From: VGKU01 sp964388785
GTDB lineage: Bacteria > Patescibacteriota > Patescibacteriia > UBA9934 > GWF2-40-263
Assembly: GCA_964388785.1 (NCBI GenBank)
Contig: CAYMBX010000022.1
Span: forward strand, 1 to 16,068
DNA length: 16,068 bases
Reading direction: 5' to 3'
The notes under the pieces are model-generated. The model searched no databases. It saw only the letters and a program-made list of their open reading frames with translations, and had not been told where the DNA came from. This document shows, piece by piece, positions 12,775 through 16,068 of this stretch. The position numbers were made by a program, and so were the translations under genes. How positions within the stretch are numbered: the stretch's first letter is position 1; the number at the start of each line of letters is the position of its first letter.

Positions 12775-14058
12775 ATGAACTATAAATTTTTATTTGTCTC
12801 ACTCGACGCGCTCAGTCTCGACATTGCCTGGCAGATCGTTCGTGAAGGGCATCAGGCCAAGATGTTCATCGACCACAATGCGTCGACGGACATTGGGGAC
12901 GGGATGGTGGAGAAGGTGACGGATTGGAAAAGCGAGATCGATTGGGCCGACGTCATCATTTTTGACGACACGCTCGGGCAGGGAATCAAGGCGGACCGTC
13001 TGCGCCGTGCCGGGAAGGCGGTAATCGGCGGCACGCCCTATACGGATCGATTGGAGGATGATCGCGGATTTGGCCAAGAAGAATTAAAGCGTCACGGGGT
13101 ACCGATTTTGACCTATCAAGTTTTTGCGGATTTTGATGAGGCGATTACGTATGTTCGTGAGCATCCAGGACGATACGTGTTCAAGCCAAGCGGGGATGCG
13201 GCAAAGCGACTGCTTTTTGTCGGAGATGAGGAAGATGGCAGTGATGTCATCAATATTTTAGAGGCGTACAAGCGCGTGTGGTCAAAGAAAATTAAATCAT
13301 TTCAGTTGCAAAAACGGGTGACGGGAGTGGAAGTGGCGGTTGGCGCGTTTTTCAATGGCAGTCGGTTTATCACCCCCATCAATATCAATTTTGAACATAA
13401 AAAATTGTTTCCGGGGAATCTTGGAATTTCAACCGGAGAAATGGGAACCTCCATGTTTTGGACCGATCCGAATCGGTTATTCAACTCGACCCTCAAAAAA
13501 TTTGAAGAGACCCTTTCGCGCGACGGGTACGTCGGGTATATCGACATCAATTGCATCGTCAACGGCAATGGGATTTATCCGCTTGAGTTCACGAGCCGGT
13601 TCGGCTATCCCACTATTTCGATTCAGCACGAAGGGCTCAACATGCCAATGTGGGAGTTTATGTATCGGCTTGCCAATCGTGAGAGTTTTACGCTGAAGAC
13701 CAAAAAGGGATTTCAGGTTGGTGTGCGTCTGCGACTCCCGCCATATCCGTTTGATGATAAGAAAGCATTTGAGACATATACAAAAGACGCGACCATTTTT
13801 TTCAAACGCAAAGTGCTCGATGGGATCCATCCCGAAGATGTGAAGATTGTGGATGACCAATGGAAAGTGGCGGGGGATACCGGAGCGTTTATGACGGTGG
13901 CCGGGACAGGTCCGACCATGAGGGACGCTCAGCAACAGGCGTATAACCGTGTGCAGAACATCATGGTGCCAAATATGTACTATCGCGACGATATTGGCGA
14001 CCGTTGGACTCGCGACTCCGATTTGCTCCACACGTGGGGGTATCTTAGAGAAGTTTGA
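12775..14058 (+). CDS. PurD-like ATP-grasp ligase, specificity uncertain
   Basis: A 427-aa protein with the length and layout of phosphoribosylamine-glycine ligase (PurD). An N-terminal Rossmann-like domain (1-95) precedes an ATP-grasp domain with YVFKPSGDA (K137) at the ATP site. PGNLGISTGEMGT (213-225) is at the position of PurD's GPNTGGMGA loop, and GYIDINCIVNGNGIYPLEFTSRFGYPT spans about 254-280. The C-terminal domain ends in VAGTGPTMRDAQQQAYNRV and YYRDDIGDRW, very like the GARS C-terminal domain. PurD's metal-binding EFNARFGDPE reads EFTSRFGYPT here, so the ligand Asn is Thr and the acidic residue is lost. No other purine gene is nearby. It may therefore be a divergent PurD or an ATP-grasp ligase joining another amine and carboxylate. 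It lies between two palindromic repeats and appears monocistronic. Confidence 0.8.
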   Translation: MNYKFLFVSLDALSLDIAWQIVREGHQAKMFIDHNASTDIGDGMVEKVTDWKSEIDWADVIIFDDTLGQGIKADRLRRAGKAVIGGTPYTDRLEDDRGFGQEELKRHGVPILTYQVFADFDEAITYVREHPGRYVFKPSGDAAKRLLFVGDEEDGSDVINILEAYKRVWSKKIKSFQLQKRVTGVEVAVGAFFNGSRFITPININFEHKKLFPGNLGISTGEMGTSMFWTDPNRLFNSTLKKFEETLSRDGYVGYIDINCIVNGNGIYPLEFTSRFGYPTISIQHEGLNMPMWEFMYRLANRESFTLKTKKGFQVGVRLRLPPYPFDDKKAFETYTKDATIFFKRKVLDGIHPEDVKIVDDQWKVAGDTGAFMTVAGTGPTMRDAQQQAYNRVQNIMVPNMYYRDDIGDRWTRDSDLLHTWGYLREV

Positions 14059-14065
14059 TTTCCTC

Positions 14066-14156
14066 CTGTCATCCTGAGGAGGCCATGAGCTTGTCGAATG
14101 GCCGACGAAGGATCCCAAATGACCTCGGGATCCTTCGCTGGCGCTCAGGATGACAG
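14066..14156. repeat. Dispersed palindromic repeat, copy B
   Basis: A perfect 13-bp outer stem, CTGTCATCCTGAG (14066-14078) with CTCAGGATGACAG (14144-14156), encloses two hairpins. One is GGCCAT/ATGGCC (14081-14103) with an 11-nt loop. The other is a perfect 11-bp stem CGAAGGATCCC/GGGATCCTTCG (14106-14137). The whole element folds as a three-way junction. It begins 8 nt after the ATP-grasp stop and probably also acts as a transcript 3' end. Confidence 0.88.
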
Positions 14157-14169
14157 ACTAGCGTGAACA

Positions 14170-14198
14170 TTGACAAAATGCCCATTTTATGGTATATT
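14170..14198 (+). promoter_or_regulatory. Consensus promoter of the lipoprotein operon
   Basis: A perfect TTGACA (14170-14175), a 17-nt spacer and TATATT (14193-14198). An 8-bp inverted repeat, CCCATTTT (14181-14188) and AAAATGGG (14209-14216), straddles the -10 and could be an operator. Transcription should start near 14205. Confidence 0.8.
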
Positions 14199-14204
14199 TT
14201 AGCG

Positions 14205-14362
14205 TTCCAAAATGGGTAAAAATTGGATTTGAAGGTAGGGAAAAACGGCTGAAAATCGACCGTTTTTCCGTACCTTTTCAACCCAGTTCCACCACCAGAT
14301 TGAGTCGGCAGCCAAGAGAGGCGAGTCGACAGGTCGCGCTAAGCGCGACAGGAGAAGAGACC
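14205..14362 (+). promoter_or_regulatory. Structured 5' leader with CCGTACCTT box (leader 2)
   Basis: A long hairpin at 14232-14276 pairs AAGGTA-G-GGAAAAACGG with CCGTTTTTCC-G-TACCTT around an 11-nt loop. Its 3' arm carries the same TTTTCCGTACCTT as leader 1, and a similar CCACCAGATTGAG follows. A second hairpin, GTCGCGCTAAGCGCGAC (14333-14349), sits directly before the Shine-Dalgarno GGAGAAG. It is the exact reverse complement of stem P3 in the candidate RNA at 10084-10100. Confidence 0.6.
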
Positions 14363-14980
14363 ATGCGGTATGCACTGTTTTTGGTCACCGCACTCGCCAG
14401 CCTCATGGGCTGCGCAGGTGTCGAGATTCGACGTGACATCTACGACGAGGGTGGGCGTAAGCTCGGGACCGTAAAGGTCCAGGGCGGAGCGCTCACCTCC
14501 GAGGGCGCGGCGCGGCTCGTTGCCAGCGCGCGCGAGCTCGAGCGCACCAAGCAGGACGGCGACGCCGAGAGGCGTACGGCCGACACCGCAAGGCTCTCGG
14601 TCGAGAAGGGACAGCCGACGTCGGTGTCCACGCGTGGCGGCAACGTCACGAGTGGCTACGTCGGATACGGACCCGGCTACTACGGTCCGGGTGCGTACGG
14701 CCCCTACGGGCAGTACGGTCCCGGGTCCTACGTTCCCGGCGTTGCTCCCGAGATGGTCGCGATCGAAGCGGCCGGTCGGATGGGGGGCTCGCTCCCCACA
14801 CTCGGGACGCCTGTCGTCACCGGCGTGCCCGCGGGCGCGGCTCCCACCGGCGCTGGCGCTGCGGACGCGCCCATCGCCCAGTGCCCCACGGATCGGGCTC
14901 CTGCCACCGTGGCGGAACAGACGGCGTGTAACGCCGCCAACATCCGTGCGCTCGTGAGGGCCCGCGGAGTCCGCAAGTAG
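14363..14980 (+). CDS. GC-rich putative lipoprotein with Gly/Tyr/Pro repeats
   Basis: A 205-aa exported protein of unknown function. The start at 14363 is supported by AGGAGAAG upstream and by the signal peptide it creates: MRYALFLVTALASLMGC, with a lipobox-like LMGC and the acylated Cys at residue 17. A longer frame opens at 14189, but that lies upstream of the predicted transcription start. The mature part begins with a beta-like stretch (IRRDIYDEGGRKLGTVKVQ). A helical Ala/Arg/Glu-rich region (47-80) is next. A low-complexity segment (95-130) repeats GYGPG/YGPG units, as in some surface proteins. Then comes an Ala/Gly/Pro/Val region, ending in a C-terminal part with C178 and C193. Codon use is GC-rich. 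The next gene begins 78 nt downstream without an obvious terminator, so both are probably one operon. Confidence 0.8.
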   Translation: MRYALFLVTALASLMGCAGVEIRRDIYDEGGRKLGTVKVQGGALTSEGAARLVASARELERTKQDGDAERRTADTARLSVEKGQPTSVSTRGGNVTSGYVGYGPGYYGPGAYGPYGQYGPGSYVPGVAPEMVAIEAAGRMGGSLPTLGTPVVTGVPAGAAPTGAGAADAPIAQCPTDRAPATVAEQTACNAANIRALVRARGVRK

Positions 14981-15000
14981 TAGGCCAGCGCGGGAGGTCC

Positions 15001-15038
15001 GTGCCGGCCGTCTCTGTAAAAAGACGACGGCCGTGCAC
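15001..15038 (+). promoter_or_regulatory. Intergenic hairpin before the secreted coiled-coil gene
   Basis: GGCCGTC (15006-15012) pairs with GACGGCC (15026-15032), extended by GTGC/GCAC (15001-15004 with 15035-15038). No T-run follows, so it is not a normal terminator. It lies just before AAAGGAG and continues the pattern of a GC-rich hairpin ahead of the Shine-Dalgarno in all three GC-rich genes. Confidence 0.55.
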
Positions 15039-15058
15039 CGGCCACCAAAGGAGATCTC

Positions 15059-16021
15059 ATGTCCAAGTCCATCGCGCTGGTTTTCTCGGTTCTTTTCTTC
15101 GTTTCCACCTCCGTGTCGGCCCAGAGCCCCGAGGCCCAGCGGGCCATTGAGTTCTGCGAGGCGAAGTACCCCGGTACGTCGTCCTCCGACCGACTGAAGC
15201 AGATTATCTGCATTCAGGACGAGAACATCAAGATCCTCCAGGACCGGCTCCTCAAAGGTGAGAGCTCGGTCAGGGGAGAGATCGAACGGCTCCGCCACGA
15301 ACTCGAGGCCACCAAGGCCGAGCTCGCGCGCGTGCGAGATGCGCCGGCCCCTGCTCCAGGTGGCGACCGCACCGATCCATCAGTCGCGGCCGCTCGGGCA
15401 GCGAACGAACGGCGCCTCGCCGAGATCCGTACACGCGGGACTCAGCGTCCTGTAGCTCCACCGAGCGTACAGCCCGCAACCCGCGTGCAGGCTCCGCAAC
15501 CCCCACTGGTCGCGGCCCCGCGCCTCGCGCAGCCGCCGGTCGGCTACGTGGGTACGCCTCACACGGTTCTACCTGCCCCGGGCCAGTACGCCGCGGCGAC
15601 GTTCGATGTCTCCGGCAACAGGCTCAAGATCGAGAACCTGGCCTGGGGCGTTGAGAAATGGGCACGGGGTTCCATCGCAGTGCGCGTCATCGTCCGCAAG
15701 AACGGACGCGTGATCCCGGTCGCACACCCGGATCCGTCCTGGCCTTGGGACGAGGTCTACGCGGATCTCGACGGCGACGGTCAGCCCGAGCGCGCACCGT
15801 ACAAAGCCTTCGACCCGCTTGCGACCGATGCGGTCCATATTGCATCAGTCGGTCCGCGCGATCGTATCGAGCTCGTGTACCTCGTGGACACGGGCAAGCG
15901 GGTCATGGTTCCCGGCTATCAGCCTCAGATTCTCTGGGGCGACGGCAAGCGCGTTCTCTACGACCGCGTGGACGCGATCGGCCGCTGGCGCACAGATGCC
16001 AACAGCGGCTGGCCGCGATAG
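15059..16021 (+). CDS. GC-rich secreted coiled-coil protein of unknown function
   Basis: A 320-aa protein. The start follows AAAGGAG with 5-nt spacing. A signal peptide (1-21, cleavage after SVSA) leads to a short region with C33 and C51 that could form a disulfide. A probable coiled coil spans about 52-95 (ILQDRLL...IERLRHELEATKAELARV). A Pro/Ala/Gln-rich linker follows (95-178). The last 140 residues look like a folded domain rich in beta strands, containing ADLDGDGQPERA (235-246), which resembles a Ca-binding D-x-D-x-D-G loop. No family is recognised. Its length, export signal and coiled coil suggest a periplasmic/surface or wall-associated role beside the lipoprotein upstream. Composition is as GC-rich as the other two orphan genes. 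A hairpin at the window edge probably ends the operon. Confidence 0.8.
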   Translation: MSKSIALVFSVLFFVSTSVSAQSPEAQRAIEFCEAKYPGTSSSDRLKQIICIQDENIKILQDRLLKGESSVRGEIERLRHELEATKAELARVRDAPAPAPGGDRTDPSVAAARAANERRLAEIRTRGTQRPVAPPSVQPATRVQAPQPPLVAAPRLAQPPVGYVGTPHTVLPAPGQYAAATFDVSGNRLKIENLAWGVEKWARGSIAVRVIVRKNGRVIPVAHPDPSWPWDEVYADLDGDGQPERAPYKAFDPLATDAVHIASVGPRDRIELVYLVDTGKRVMVPGYQPQILWGDGKRVLYDRVDAIGRWRTDANSGWPR

Positions 16022-16031
16022 CGTTCTGCTC

Positions 16032-16068
16032 CCTGCTTCGAAACCCATACTCACGGGTCTCGAGCAGG
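16032..16068 (+). terminator. Probable terminator hairpin at the window edge
   Basis: CCTGCT-T-CGA-A-ACCC (16032-16046) pairs with GGGT-C-TCG-AGCAGG (16055-16068), with one bulge and one mismatch. Any T-run would lie beyond the window. It starts 10 nt after the stop codon. Confidence 0.6.

Noticed and set aside
14189..14362. Extended N-terminus for the lipoprotein from ATG 14189
   Set aside because: That ATG lies inside the promoter spacer, and the added 58 residues come from the structured leader. The lipoprotein signal begins at 14363 after AGGAGAAG.
14339..15298. A 319-aa minus-strand frame across the lipoprotein and its neighbour
   Set aside because: It is another GC-driven shadow: it spans two well-supported plus-strand genes with signal peptides, and it has no promoter or recognisable domain.

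Overview
The window is most likely from a member of the Candidate Phyla Radiation (Patescibacteria). This is inferred from the small, tightly packed gene set, short intergenic regions, several genes without Shine-Dalgarno sequences, and protein families common in that group. TGA is used as a stop by several genes, so the code is standard. The native genes have mid-range GC. Three genes in the right-hand third are much more GC-rich and look compositionally foreign.

Layout. 98-3780: a class A penicillin-binding protein (minus) diverges from a secreted 3D-domain protein (plus). 3859-4719: D-Ala-D-Ala ligase, so the left end is a peptidoglycan block. 4756-4830: tRNA-Cys (minus) with its own promoter and terminator. 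4860-6090: a protein resembling the 'host attachment'/baeRF family diverges from a VIT1/CCC1-type metal transporter, followed by a four-cysteine zinc-finger-like protein; the divergent pair shares a palindromic -10 box. 6134-6339: two 45-nt hairpins in inverted orientation with the same loop and different stems. 6454-9751: a four-gene Fe-S operon made of an IscS-type cysteine desulfurase, an IscU/BFD-like scaffold, a small ferredoxin and an FAD/NAD(P)-dependent oxidoreductase. 9766-10178: no protein gene, but a cruciform repeat and a candidate structured RNA ending in a strong terminator.

Right end. 10224-12553: a complete transcription unit (consensus promoter, structured leader, Shine-Dalgarno, 711-aa GC-rich membrane protein, terminator). 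12576-14156: a PurD-like ATP-grasp gene bracketed by two divergent copies of a palindromic repeat. 14170-16068: a second unit with a similar promoter and leader, encoding a Gly/Tyr/Pro-rich lipoprotein and a secreted coiled-coil protein, both GC-rich.

The strongest unexplained signals are the two related promoter-plus-leader modules driving GC-rich orphan genes of the cell envelope, the candidate structured RNA at 10020-10178 (one of whose hairpins recurs as the exact reverse complement in the lipoprotein leader), the paired covarying hairpins at 6134-6339, and promoters whose -10 box lies only 8-13 nt from the start codon. No function is recognised for the three GC-rich proteins.
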